64,000 nt of DNA, taken from the IMG/VR virus record IMGVR_UViG_3300034198_013268, positions 1 to 64,000 of that record; one strand, given 5' to 3'. The position numbers and the translations under genes are program-made. Origin of the DNA: a virus. The notes beneath the pieces were generated by a model. That model searched no databases and had not been told where the DNA came from. It was given only the letters and a program-made list of their open reading frames with translations. Of the stretch, positions 6,159 through 16,100 are shown in pieces. Positions within the stretch are counted from its first letter, which is position 1. Every line of letters begins with the position of its first letter.

Positions 6159-6384
6159 AGGTAATCTGACCGAGTGTTGGGACTATTGTTCCCAGTGTTC
6201 CTGAGCCACGCTCATTAACTATAGACTTCGTCTCCAATGAATGTACTCTGGTTTCATAAACCTGAATGACGCCTTGCATTCGTTTTATTTCGTTGGCAAG
6301 CATTGCCATTTCCGTACGCATTGCCTCGATGTCTTGTTCATTTTCATAGGAGTCATCGTTGTTTGATTTATTACGCTTAGCCAT
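6151..6384 (-). CDS. Small coiled-coil protein
   Basis: The product is 77 residues. A polar N terminus (MAKRNKSNND) is followed by heptad-like residues 18-55 (MLANEIKRMQGVIQVYETRV), then a Gly/Thr-rich tail. It is last in the minus-strand operon running from Dps at 7781. There is no clear ribosome binding site and it sits 16 bases behind the previous gene. Function unknown. Confidence 0.55.
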   Translation of the reverse strand: MAKRNKSNNDDSYENEQDIEAMRTEMAMLANEIKRMQGVIQVYETRVHSLETKSIVNERGSGTLGTIVPTLGQITFK

Positions 6385-6400
6385 AAGTTAAGTGTATCGC

Positions 6401-6856
6401 CTATTTGCGGGTTTTTTCTTTTACTGTTGGTCCGCCAACGACCCATGCATCACAAGTTCTTGCTGAGTGACACTTGAAGTCAAAAGCTTCACAGTACCCA
6501 ATGTCTCCTGAGTCTATAATCTCCCATGCGTCGTTTCCTTTTTCGTTACCAAGCGCATCGGCTATACAGTTAAGCATTCGTGGCGAGCGGATAAACATAA
6601 TACAGTTACCGCATTTTTGCTTTTTTGCAGAGGCGACACTGACGCTCCATCTGTCTGCTTTTTTCTGCCAAAACTGACCATTTGGTTCTTTAGGATTAAG
6701 CGGTCCGTAGTCCGCATCTTTAATAGCTTTTTGACGATTGCGGATATTAACCTTAATATCTTGCGTGGCTGGAGGGCATCCTTTTTCGTCCCCGTCTTTT
6801 GTTTCGAACACAATTCCGGAAATAGAACCCGAGTATTCTCCCCATGTTGTTTTCAT
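6401..6856 (-). CDS. Cysteine-motif phage protein, probable metal or Fe-S site
   Basis: The start ATG at 6856 overlaps the stop of the nuclease gene (ATGA), with GGAG upstream. The product is 151 residues. The C-terminal half holds CGNCIMF, MLNCIAD, GYCEAFDFKCHSARTCDAW and VVGGP. The order C-x2-C ... C ... C-x7-C-x5-C resembles a family in marine and freshwater phages that looks like high-potential iron-sulfur or zinc proteins. The first half is unremarkable. Co-transcription with Dps ferritin could hint at iron handling, but this is inference. Confidence 0.65.
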   Translation of the reverse strand: MKTTWGEYSGSISGIVFETKDGDEKGCPPATQDIKVNIRNRQKAIKDADYGPLNPKEPNGQFWQKKADRWSVSVASAKKQKCGNCIMFIRSPRMLNCIADALGNEKGNDAWEIIDSGDIGYCEAFDFKCHSARTCDAWVVGGPTVKEKTRK

Positions 6857-7248
6857 TTGAACTCCGTCCATGTTTTGTCACCAACACCAAAGTATTCACG
6901 AGCAAAACCGGATTCAATAATGTCTTTATTCAGACAAGCTGTGGTTGGGTCGTCGATTTTGTCGGAAGAATATATTCGAGCTAAAATACGGCCGTACTTA
7001 TCGTTCTTGTCGGGGATAGTGTTAACAAATACCCACTTGTGGTTTGTGAGCCAGTCTTCTGTGTAGTGTTTGGCTTTTAGGCCCATTTCTTTTTCGGCTA
7101 AATCTTTGGTTCTTGACTCTGGCGTATTTACTCCATAAAGTCTTACACGAATTTTGTGATGGATGTTAAACCCTAGGTCAATCATCAGTTCGACTGTATC
7201 TCCGTCTATGACCTTTAGAAGGGTCGCTCCGTACCAGTATCTGTCCAT
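6853..7248 (-). CDS. Staphylococcal-nuclease-like (thermonuclease) protein
   Basis: The start ATG at 7248 overlaps the Dps stop (TAATG); longer readings lie inside Dps. The product is 131 residues with a complete SNase fold: KVIDGDTVEL, RVRLYGVNTPE and DKYGRILARIY. The catalytic triad Arg36, Glu44 and Arg87 is present at the expected spacing, but the calcium ligand equivalent to Asp40 of the staphylococcal enzyme is Asn41. There is no signal peptide, so it would act in the host cytoplasm or the virion on DNA or RNA, for example in host nucleic-acid degradation. Confidence 0.85.
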   Translation of the reverse strand: MDRYWYGATLLKVIDGDTVELMIDLGFNIHHKIRVRLYGVNTPESRTKDLAEKEMGLKAKHYTEDWLTNHKWVFVNTIPDKNDKYGRILARIYSSDKIDDPTTACLNKDIIESGFAREYFGVGDKTWTEFK

Positions 7249-7781
7249 TAGAAGCGGTTTGGCTTTTGTAGTCCGAGTGATGCGCGTAACTGCCATTGCC
7301 ATTTTTGACACATATCGATTCGCTCCGATATGAAGTTAGCAATACCTTGTTCATTCATGTCGTTAGCGACAGTGAATACCGCTTTGAGCTCTCCTGTTAG
7401 TTGCGTAATGCTCTTGAGAAGTTCCATAGACATCGACGATGGGGTATCTTCTGGTTCTGATTCAGCTATCGTGCGCATCTCTACAAGACGAGACAGGTGG
7501 AATGGAGCGTCATATCCGAGCTTGAGTATCATCTCGGCGATGGTATCTACCGAGCTAAATAGGTCTTCATAGATATCACTAAACAGTTCGTGGTATTGAG
7601 CAAAGTCTGGACCCTTAACGTTCCAGTGAAACCCATGAGCTTCGTGGTAAACAGAAAAACTGTCAGCCAAAAGATAGCTAAGCGCCCTAGCAAGAGGGTT
7701 ACCTACTGCTTCTCTGCGCGTAGGTGCCATTCTTTCTTGGAGTTCCTCAAGTCTGCTGTATAGCTCTTCTTCGTTTGCCAT
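7248..7781 (-). CDS. dps: Dps-like ferritin, DNA-protection protein
   Basis: The start is ATG at 7781, with GAGGA upstream. The product is 177 residues, normal length. The ferroxidase ligands are all present with canonical spacing: His52 in FHWNVKGP, His64, Asp79 and Glu83. Dps dodecamers oxidise and store iron, limiting hydroxyl radical damage to DNA. The N terminus has a charged helix (EEELYSRLEELQERM) that could aid DNA contact. It is the first gene of an operon with nuclease, cysteine-motif and coiled-coil genes. A phage copy may protect host or phage DNA during infection. Confidence 0.88.
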   Translation of the reverse strand: MANEEELYSRLEELQERMAPTRREAVGNPLARALSYLLADSFSVYHEAHGFHWNVKGPDFAQYHELFSDIYEDLFSSVDTIAEMILKLGYDAPFHLSRLVEMRTIAESEPEDTPSSMSMELLKSITQLTGELKAVFTVANDMNEQGIANFISERIDMCQKWQWQLRASLGLQKPNRF

Positions 7782-7806
7782 TGTTGTCCTCACAATTGTT
7801 GTTAGC

Positions 7807-7841
7807 TGCAGTATATATCAACTGCAAGCACGTATTAACAA
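7807..7841 (-). promoter_or_regulatory. Promoter and candidate operator of the dps operon
   Basis: On the minus strand TTGTTA (7841-7836) and a TATATA-type -10 (7817-7812) are 18 bases apart. The inverted repeat TGCAGT-8-ACTGCA (7807-7826) overlaps the -10, a good position for a repressor. Which protein binds is unknown. Confidence 0.5.
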
Positions 7842-7867
7842 GAAAACCCCACCCGTTAAGGATGGGG
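7840..7867 (-). terminator. Rho-independent terminator behind the hydroxylase gene
   Basis: On the minus strand an 8-bp stem (CCCCATCC with GGGTGGGG, one G-U pair) is followed by TTTTCTT. It separates the hydroxylase gene from the dps promoter. Confidence 0.8.
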
Positions 7868-7908
7868 CATTCCTGGCCCTAAGGTAGGCATGTACTAATT
7901 ATCTCACA

Positions 7909-8442
7909 CTATATGGCATCTACAATTAAGTGAACCCTGTCGGTGATGCCTTTGTTTTCAATACTATGGTATCTATTTACATTATCTATAAGCCATATTT
8001 CGCCTGGCTGCATATTCTTTACTTCGTCTTCTATCTTAAATATGCAGTCTTTGTTGGTAACCACTGGTACGTGGATTCTGTGAGTTTTTGCAGTTAATGG
8101 GCCTTTATCTTTATGCCTGGGTATAGCCGCACCGGCTTTTAGTCTTGTCAACATTGCTTGTTGAACTACTACTAATCCCAGTTTCTCTGTCACAGCAATG
8201 GTAATTTCCTCTACGTATTTACCAAAGCGTGCATAGGCCTCATGTATCTGATGCGAATTAAGTCGATGCAAAGCGTCGTACATTAAAGGGATGGTGTCTG
8301 TGTTGTAGGACGCAACTCCACCACTTTTCTTGCGTTCTTTGTATTTTAACCAGTCTTTTGGAGTTATGGACAAGACATCATTAAGAAGGTCATCAAATAA
8401 GGGCATTTTGCCTATAAATAAAAATGCTTCGTTTTCTTTCAT
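7909..8442 (-). CDS. 2-oxoglutarate/Fe(II) aspartyl-hydroxylase-like protein
   Basis: ATG at 8442 is preferred over upstream starts, which reach into the capsid terminator. The product is 177 residues. The C-terminal half has the double-stranded beta-helix signature of aspartyl/asparaginyl beta-hydroxylases: AAIPRHKDKG (His-x-Asp iron ligands), RIHVPVVTN, GEIWLIDN and RYHSIEN with the distal His, then an Arg in DRVHLIVDA for 2-oxoglutarate. It would hydroxylate a protein or peptide side chain. It stands alone between two terminators, directly after the capsid gene, so a virion or host target is possible. Confidence 0.75.
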   Translation of the reverse strand: MKENEAFLFIGKMPLFDDLLNDVLSITPKDWLKYKERKKSGGVASYNTDTIPLMYDALHRLNSHQIHEAYARFGKYVEEITIAVTEKLGLVVVQQAMLTRLKAGAAIPRHKDKGPLTAKTHRIHVPVVTNKDCIFKIEDEVKNMQPGEIWLIDNVNRYHSIENKGITDRVHLIVDAI

Positions 8443-8464
8443 GCACAATCTTCCCATATATAGC

Positions 8465-8502
8465 AAAAACCCCGCCCACACCGTTCAAAGGTGTAGGCGG
8501 GG
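8465..8502 (-). terminator. Strong terminator of the head operon
   Basis: A 13-bp GC-rich stem (8470-8482 with 8490-8502, one G-U pair), a 7-base loop and a TTTTT tract on the minus strand. It lies 16 bases behind the major capsid stop and ends the long head transcript. Confidence 0.9.
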
Positions 8503-8518
8503 TTCCGCTTAGTGCTTA

Positions 8519-9868
8519 TTAGGCTTCTGGAGCGCCGTCGAAGGTTACCTTGACGAATGCTTCCGGACGCTTAACTGCAAGTGCGAGACGCTGTTCAGCG
8601 AGAACGACGATTGCGTTACGTACGAAAAAGTCTGCATGCTGTTCCGAAATGCGGATGCTTGCTTGTTCACGGTCGTAAAGCTGTGCGCCTGTTCCGAATG
8701 CTCCAACAAGGCAAGTACCTTCTGCAATTGCAGGGGTATCGATTGCTGGGATTCTCCAAAGCTTTGGCTCACCGCCCATTGCGATAGAAACCGCAACGAG
8801 GTACTGACCGAAGGAGTCCTTGGTCAATTCGATGTCTTCCCAGTCGTTCGGGTGCATAACGACGCCGGTTGGCTCGTAGTATGACAAGAACGAAAGAGTC
8901 GCAGCACGACGGATTGCGTCAGCCTTGTTGTCTGGAACTGGTGTTGTTGCACCTTCTGACCAGCTGTACTCTTGGATACCAGGAGTCTCAAGGACACCGA
9001 GCAAGTTTTCACCCGAACCATCACCGTTGAGGATTTGAGAATCCTCAAGAAGACGCAAACCGTACATGAGCTCGTTGTCGATGATGCTACGAAGTTGTGG
9101 CTCATCGGCGAGGACGTTACGGTGTGCAGCTTCCCAGTGGGCCAGTGTGCGAACTGGAGCCTGGTGGCCTTCAAAGACCATGCTTGATTGTGGCTTGGCG
9201 GCAAATGAGCTTCCTGAACGCTCAGCTACAGGAGCAGCTGCGTTTGTACCACCACCAACGCTTGTGAAACCAAGCTGACGGAAGTATTCAATAACTGCAG
9301 CAGTCGTTGTACGCGATGGGAACAAGTCACGAACACGCTTTGTACGTGTTGGAGGAGTTACGATTGCGTCACGCTGGATTGTACCGAACTGTGCATCTGC
9401 ACCGCGACCCATTGTGCCACTTGGCAATGCTGAGTATACGTCCTTGTAGTTGGTCAACGAGAAGTTGCCCTGCCAAGGTGAAGGCATGTTTGCGCCGTTC
9501 TGGCCACCCTGAAGGTGCTTAAATTCTGGTGAGTCAAGGAACATCTGACCGATGCTCTTGTAACCGAAGTCACGTGCTGCTGAGTTTAACTGAGCTTCTG
9601 CGCTCTTTGCATTGTACTCAACTGCTACGGATGAGCCACTCTGTGAAGAGCCCCATGCGTCAACTGACTTCATTGATTCAAGACCTTCGATGAGGCTCTT
9701 GATTTCACGGATATCGGCCATATTGCGGTCGAAAGCTGACTTCTGCTCAGTAGAAACAACAACGGTGCCGTCCTCTACCTTGAATGAGTCTGCAATCGCT
9801 TTGTTATCAGCCATTTTGGTTCTGAGTGCGGTTTGAAGTTCGCGCACTCTTGATTCGTCATAAGACAT
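8519..9868 (-). CDS. Major capsid protein, HK97 fold
   Basis: The product is 449 residues, with ribosome binding site AAAGGAG. The N-terminal 110 residues form the charged helical delta or scaffold-like region (MSYDESRVRELQTALRTKM, AFDRNMADIREIKSLIEGL). The HK97 core follows: GTIQRDAIVTPPTRTKRVRDLF, FRQLGF, AHWEAAHRNVLADEPQLRSII, LRLLEDSQILNGDG, VVMHPNDWEDIELTKD and a C-terminal ALAVKRPEAFVKVTF. These match capsid proteins of the phage-capsid family. It would build the head shell and be trimmed at the N terminus by the protease at 42841-45171. It is the last gene of the head operon. Confidence 0.93.
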   Translation of the reverse strand: MSYDESRVRELQTALRTKMADNKAIADSFKVEDGTVVVSTEQKSAFDRNMADIREIKSLIEGLESMKSVDAWGSSQSGSSVAVEYNAKSAEAQLNSAARDFGYKSIGQMFLDSPEFKHLQGGQNGANMPSPWQGNFSLTNYKDVYSALPSGTMGRGADAQFGTIQRDAIVTPPTRTKRVRDLFPSRTTTAAVIEYFRQLGFTSVGGGTNAAAPVAERSGSSFAAKPQSSMVFEGHQAPVRTLAHWEAAHRNVLADEPQLRSIIDNELMYGLRLLEDSQILNGDGSGENLLGVLETPGIQEYSWSEGATTPVPDNKADAIRRAATLSFLSYYEPTGVVMHPNDWEDIELTKDSFGQYLVAVSIAMGGEPKLWRIPAIDTPAIAEGTCLVGAFGTGAQLYDREQASIRISEQHADFFVRNAIVVLAEQRLALAVKRPEAFVKVTFDGAPEA

Positions 9869-10007
9869 TTTTTCTGCTCCTTTAAAGCAACGAAATTTGG
9901 ATTTTTTTCAGATACGTCGTCTTAGGTAAGCACCCAGCACCTGTGTCCTCTACCTAATGTACCAAACCTTTTATCTCTGTAGTGGCAGTACCGTTGTAAT
10001 ACAAGGA
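9869..10007. other. Intergenic leader of the capsid gene
   Basis: These 139 bases contain no convincing gene. A 7-bp inverted repeat, TTAGGTA (9922-9928) and TACCTAA (9951-9957), could form a hairpin in the capsid mRNA leader. A possible weak minus-strand promoter (TTGTAT-17-TACAGA, around 9979-10000) is too poor to call. A separate capsid promoter would make sense given expected expression. Confidence 0.3.
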
Positions 10008-10190
10008 TTAAATTGGTATATGTAAAGATTTACCAGATTTAATTATCTGCGCAATTTCTGACGCAAGACGCCAGTAAAGGTCTAAGTTTTCTGGTGATTC
10101 ATTTACGCCAACATCAGATAGGTCTAAATTTCTGTAAGCGGCTATGAATATCTTCTCAGTGTCACTAGCGGCATTGTTAATTTCAAACAT
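10008..10190 (-). CDS. Small hypothetical protein before the capsid gene
   Basis: The product is 60 residues, acidic and helical, beginning MFEINNAASDTEKIF. The ribosome binding site AAAGGGAA lies within the end of the giant gene upstream, three bases away, so the two are on one transcript. No domain is recognised. The position next to the capsid gene suggests a head-related role, which is not proven. Confidence 0.6.
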   Translation of the reverse strand: MFEINNAASDTEKIFIAAYRNLDLSDVGVNESPENLDLYWRLASEIAQIIKSGKSLHIPI

Positions 10191-10192
10191 TG

Positions 10193-13100
10193 TTATTTCC
10201 CTTTGTTTTCAGGCATATTACGTACAAAATTGTTAATAAAAGCTGCGCCTTCTGCGGAGTATCTCTGTTGGCGTAGGTCTATGTTGTAGCGCTTTATTGC
10301 TTCCGCAACGAGCTTGCTGGCGATACCCTGACGTTTTGAATCTGGTGAAATAAAGACGTTCATGTTTCCTTTTTTCTCAAGAGGAAGGTCTTGAGGGTAG
10401 TGATAAACAATTCCTTTTAATATTCCTGAATCATCTCTCCAGAGAAGGCAATCAACCCATTGATTTGGTTTTAAACCATTCCCAGTTCCTTTAAAATAGG
10501 AAAGACCAGGAGGGCCTATTTTTTCAAATTGCTCAGCCTGGCTTTTGAATGGCCACGGCATGCCATTAAGGCTTTCTTCGACATCTTTCCAGGGCTTGCC
10601 TTTGAACGTCGGCATCTTGGCCTTTTCTTCCGAAGACCTGTACTTCTTAAAAGACCCTCCCATAGAAGGGTTGGGAGCAGCCATGTTGCCGGAAATGTTG
10701 CCCGTGTTGCTAGCAGAAGACGCAGGTTCAATAACACGTCTGTAGCGAATCTGTGTAGAACGAAGTGCTCTGTTTTCTTTGTCCCATGCCAACAGTTCCT
10801 CGGGGGTAACGCCTTCACCAAACTTGTCTTTGCGCGACTTCTTAATTAGTGCCCTTATTCCGCTCCGTATCTTTTTGTCAGAATCATTTAAATTTCCGTC
10901 AAAAATATCGCTCACAGATTCAGATAGTTTGTTTAAGAATTTGTTTTTTTCATTTTCATCGTACCAGTAGTAACCGTTGCGCGGCCAGTGCGATGCGCCA
11001 ATTCTTCCTTCGTCGCCCATACTATTTCCGTACAGGGATATTTCTGATATTCCTAACTCTCTGTATATTTCTTCGTTGCGTGCGTTTAGTGCAGTTGCTA
11101 TTCCCAGTCTTTGTGCTCCCGTTCCAAATCCTTTAACCTCCATCCATTTGTGTTCTGCTTCTGCCGTATCTTTGTCAAAGTACATAACCCTGATAAAGGA
11201 CCCAACACTATTTTCGTCGTTAACTCCGCTAGAAGATTTTCCTAAATATTTAGGCAGAATCTGTCCAGATATTTCTATGCGTTTTTTGTTTGGGGGAATA
11301 GGGTAGGCTGCGTCATCCCACCCTCCATCTCCAGTATCGGTTACTGTCACGGTTAGGGGAACTATATCGAACTTGTTCCCTCTGTTGATTTTTTCCCGGT
11401 CTATATAGTCTTTCTGTCCAACTATTACGCCAGCAAAAGCCTCTCTCATGGCAGCTTCTATATCTTTATTACTTCCGCCGTCCGCAATGAGTTTTTTTGC
11501 TTTTCTAGCTGCAGACCTCTCGTTTTTTGAGACAGTTTGATTCTCTGCAGATTTTTGTACACCGGAACTTGACATTTTTCCAGTAATGTCGTTTTGCGAT
11601 GCCCAAATCAAAAGGTCCAATGGAAGGTCTTTATCATTGAACTTGTCCATTGCTCCCGGCTGTTTACCTATAACGTCTCTAACTAGTTGCTTATCGGGGT
11701 CTGACAAAGCGTCAAAGGTGTTTTTTAAATCGTCGTCTTCTACGAATTTCTCTGGTTTTCTAACGGTGGGTTCAGCCGGTCTTGCTACGGGTGGTACGTA
11801 GTCTTTGATTGATGGGTCTATTCTGCGTTTGACCACTGCATCAAAGACTGTTCTGCGTGGAAGCTTCATATCTTCAGCTATCTTTTCAATACTTTTTCCA
11901 GCTTCAAAACTTGTCAAAATCTGACCATCTCGGCTTCCTTTTGAAACCGGTTTTGGGTCTACTTTGATAGTGGGTCGTCCAGCCATTTTAACCGTTTGAT
12001 TAGTGTCGTCAAAGTCGGCATGAACGTACGCAAGCGGGTCGAGTATTTTTAGGGTTCCGCCCTTTTTCTTCTCTGCAAGCAGTTTTCTAGTTGTTATGTC
12101 TTCAGAGTCCCAAAGGTAAAACTCATCTGCAAATTCAGCCACCTTAGGCATAATCCTGTAGTTGGTATTCATGACTGCCGGAATAAAGCTTGACGGAAGT
12201 CTTCTTGGGTCTGTTTGTTGACGTGCTTCTACGTTTGAGGTTAAAGCAGATTCTGGAGCAACGTTGTAGTGGGCAACAATGTCATAGCCTTTGGCTCTTG
12301 CTGCCGTTAGTGTTCCAAAGCCTGCGTTGTATTGCCCTGTTGAGTCGTACACAATGTCGAGGCCTTCTTCCAACGCCTTCACAATGGTCATATCAGCTAC
12401 CGTTTTAGATTCTTCATGAACGGCACTAGCCCAGTGAGGGTTACCGGCTGCGTGAAGCTGTCTAGCTTCAGGGAATAATGTTTTTATTTCATCAGCATCA
12501 ACATGGACTGCCGCATCAGCCTTAGGAATCCCATGTACCCCAAGGCGTCTGTCTGTTGATTTTCCTGAACCAGCTGAACCACCAACGGAAATAAATTGCT
12601 TAGGCCCAGTTTTTTTGCGTTTTGTGACCGTGGCAATTATCGCATTAACCATTGGCGTATAGGTGTTGTCAAAGCGCTCTTTCCAGATTTTTCGTGTCCC
12701 ACCAAAAGTGGCCGTCACGTCTACGGATTCTTCTCCCTGAAGAGGAGCGTAAAACCAAGACGTGTCTAAGGCTCTGGGGTCATTTATTTCTTTATCAGTC
12801 AAGTAGCTGGGTGTGTCTAGTTTTCCAACACGTTTTTGCATTGTGTCATCTATCGGCTGCAGGGGTCCTGCTGACATCTTTCCAGAAATACTAGAACTAA
12901 TCAGTTTTTTTTTAGAAGCTTTAGGGCCTCGTCCTCTCGGACTGTTATTAAAACCGCCATCTAGGTAGTCGTCGTCTATTGCTTGCCGTATTGCAGCTTC
13001 GTCTTCTGGAGATATTGGAGTATCACCGAATCCACTTGCTGGTCCTGGAAAACCACCAGGGCCAGGACGTTTTGGTCTTACACCAAATCCACCAGTGTTT

Positions 13101-16100
13101 TCACCTGGACCATTCGGTTCATCTGGTTTATCTGGACGTTTTGGCGGAGCACTTCCGGGTGGTCGCTTAGGTTGCGTACCGTACCTAACCCAATCGTCGT
13201 ACTCGTCAAATTCTTCAGAACTCCATGTTCTATTTCGTGGAAATTGTGTGTCTACGGTAAAAGGGGTGTCTGGCCAATCATCGGTCGCAAGTCTTCGATT
13301 TCGAGTGCTTGAAACGGTTGTGTCGGTAGGGTCGTATTGAGGGCTTGCGTCGCTGTCCGATGTAGAGGCAGGACGTCTTGCGGCGTTTGGTTGTGTTCCT
13401 CTATATCTATCGTATTGGTTTCTGGTAGAGGAATTGCTTAAAACCTCGTAAGCTTCGGATAGTTTTTTAAACTCTTCTTCAGCTTTTGGGTTGTCAGGGT
13501 TTACGTCCGGATGTGTCTCTGCGGCTTTTTTTCTGTAAGCTTTTTTAATAACATCATCAGAAGAATCTGGAGCTACGCCTAGGTCGGCATAATAATCTTT
13601 ATCCTTCCACTGTCGCGGCCCAGATGTTGCCATTTTACCCGTGATGCTGCCGTTGTTGTTCCATTGTGGAATATTGGGGTAGATGACATTGTTTTCATAC
13701 GTTACACCGCCAGTTGGAGACTCCCTGCCAGCTACTTCATCTATCGCATCAAGGAAAGCTTTATCTTCCTCTTCGGTTATACCCATATAAAAACCATGGC
13801 TCTTGTAGCGCGCTCTACCTGCTGGGTGGTCAAGACTGTAAGAATGGAAATGCTTACTTATTGGTTCGTGACGCTTCCACTCTTCATTATTTTTATCCCA
13901 GCCACGCCATGGCCACCGATGACGGTCATAGAATTGAGCCAAGCTCATTAAGCGAGTTAACTGCATTGGTCGTACACCGAGTTCGTCTGCTATTTCACCA
14001 GTAACTTTGGCTTCGTTTATCTGAAAACCTACCGGCGCTTCCCTTCTTGCTTTTGCTATGCGCCTATGTGCATACCAGCCTGCATGAAGAGCAAATTCTT
14101 CAACATCAGCATCATTTATATCTAAAGTTCCTTTTTTGTTTATTTTTTTTGACAACTTTATAGCCCTAGAAGACAACTCATCTAACGGCATGTTTATGTA
14201 TGCACGTTTTTTATCGTTCCAGTCGTGAGCTTCTTCTCCAGTATTTACCGGAGGTATTCCCATTTTCCCGGAAATAGATTTTGCTGTAACCCGTCCAAGG
14301 TCACGCGCAATTACCGGATTCATCCACTGTTCAGGCATTGCGTTGAGAATATTATTTTCTTTAGATTTTGACCCGACCGTAGCATTTGAAGCAACAGCCA
14401 TTTTTTGTATTGCATGTGACTGTATGTCTTGCGCGGTACGAATTGGCATGTTGTTTCTTTTAGCAAAACGTATTGTTGATTCGCCATCACTGAGGCGTCT
14501 CATCATAGACAATTCTGATGGCGTCAAAACAGCGTCTCCATAATTTGCTAATGCACGCTTGAAAGCCTGACGACGCTCTTTGTCAAAAGAGCTAATAAAT
14601 GCCCTGTGGTTTCGAACATGTGCATTTACCATCGATTCTGGTATGTTTAAGCGCTTTGATGCACGAGATGCTCCGCCGGCCTGATGTGCAGCCATCATGT
14701 ACGTGTTTTCTTTGGCAAACATTGAGTCTATATTGTCAAGATTAAAATTTGCACCGCTACGTTTTGTCAATCGTTCATCAGCGTTTCTTACTTTTGAAAA
14801 CAGTTTGTCTTCAAAAGAAGAATAATCTTGCTCAGACATTCCCATCATGCTGCGCATTTCATCAAACGAAGCGCCGTCAAGTCTACGCAATAGTACTTGC
14901 CTATCACCAGCAGATATGCCAGGAATATTGTGTCTGCTTAAGGCATCGCGATATATTGAGTTAATAGCAGGTTCTGAGGATTCAACAACTTTTGAGTATC
15001 TTTCTTGAGCTTTTTGAAGCTCTTCAGAAGTCATATTAAAAGTTTTTTTAGCTTTAGACATAGGAACTCTGTCATGGGTGAGAGCCATAAAAACTGACCT
15101 ATCACTATCTTCAAGTTTTTGACTAGCTTTGTTAGCCTTGTATCCCATTGATTCCAATAATGTTTTTACGTTATCTGCTGGAACATCGAACTGTTTAGCA
15201 ATGTCTTCGTAAGATTCGCCGTTTGTATGCATGAATGCAGTTTTGCGCATGGCGTCGCCGGCTGTCATAAACCCACCAACGCCTTGCCAATTTTGGCCTG
15301 GTTTACCTTGCCATTCTGCATCTATGGTGGCTTTGCTTCTTCTGTTCATTTCGCTTACACCGGCTTCAGTGAATGGCTTATTAAATAGCGAAGTTCTAGC
15401 TTTTTCAGCACGTCTTGATTGGAACATATTGGGGTCGTCAATTTCAGTAGGTCTATCAACCGGAGGAAGAGACTCAAGGTCAAAAAACTTAATATCTTTT
15501 CTACCTGATTCTTTAGCTTTTTCACGACGAAGAACATTCGCTCTTTTCATTACCTCGCGGTTTCTAAATTTTTGCATCTTTTCTGCGTGAACTAGCCCGT
15601 TCCGAATAAACATAGAATCGTTTTCATAGTCGAGCTCGTCATCTACGGCATCGCGTATCCACGCAACGTGACCAAAACCAGTGGTTATATTTCCATTTGC
15701 AATGTCTCGCACTGGAATCCATCTTGCACCGACCGCATCATCGGCTGCCTTAAATTCGGCATCAGGACTTACAACAAATTTTGTTGCGTTAACCTCTACG
15801 CCACCACTGAATCTTACGTCCCAGTCTTTTGACTTTATTGTCCCAAGTTCTCTAGTGGAAACGTCAGTCAGATTAGTAGTATCTATTCCTACTTCTTCTA
15901 GCAGTTCTCTGCGCGCTGCATCGGAGCCCGTTTCTCCTTTGTCTACAAATCCTCCAGGGAGAACCCACATATCGGTGGTGCTAGCTCTATGTGGACCAAA
16001 CCCGCGTTGAACCATCATCACTTCGAGTTCGTTTGTTTCTGGGTTGCGGCGCAGCACTACTGAGTCTGCGGCTCTTTGCATTTGACCTTGGTCTTTGCCT

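Noticed and set aside
6617-7066. Plus-strand 149-codon frame opposite the nuclease and cysteine-motif genes
   Set aside because: Antisense to two well-supported genes with conserved motifs; no start signal.
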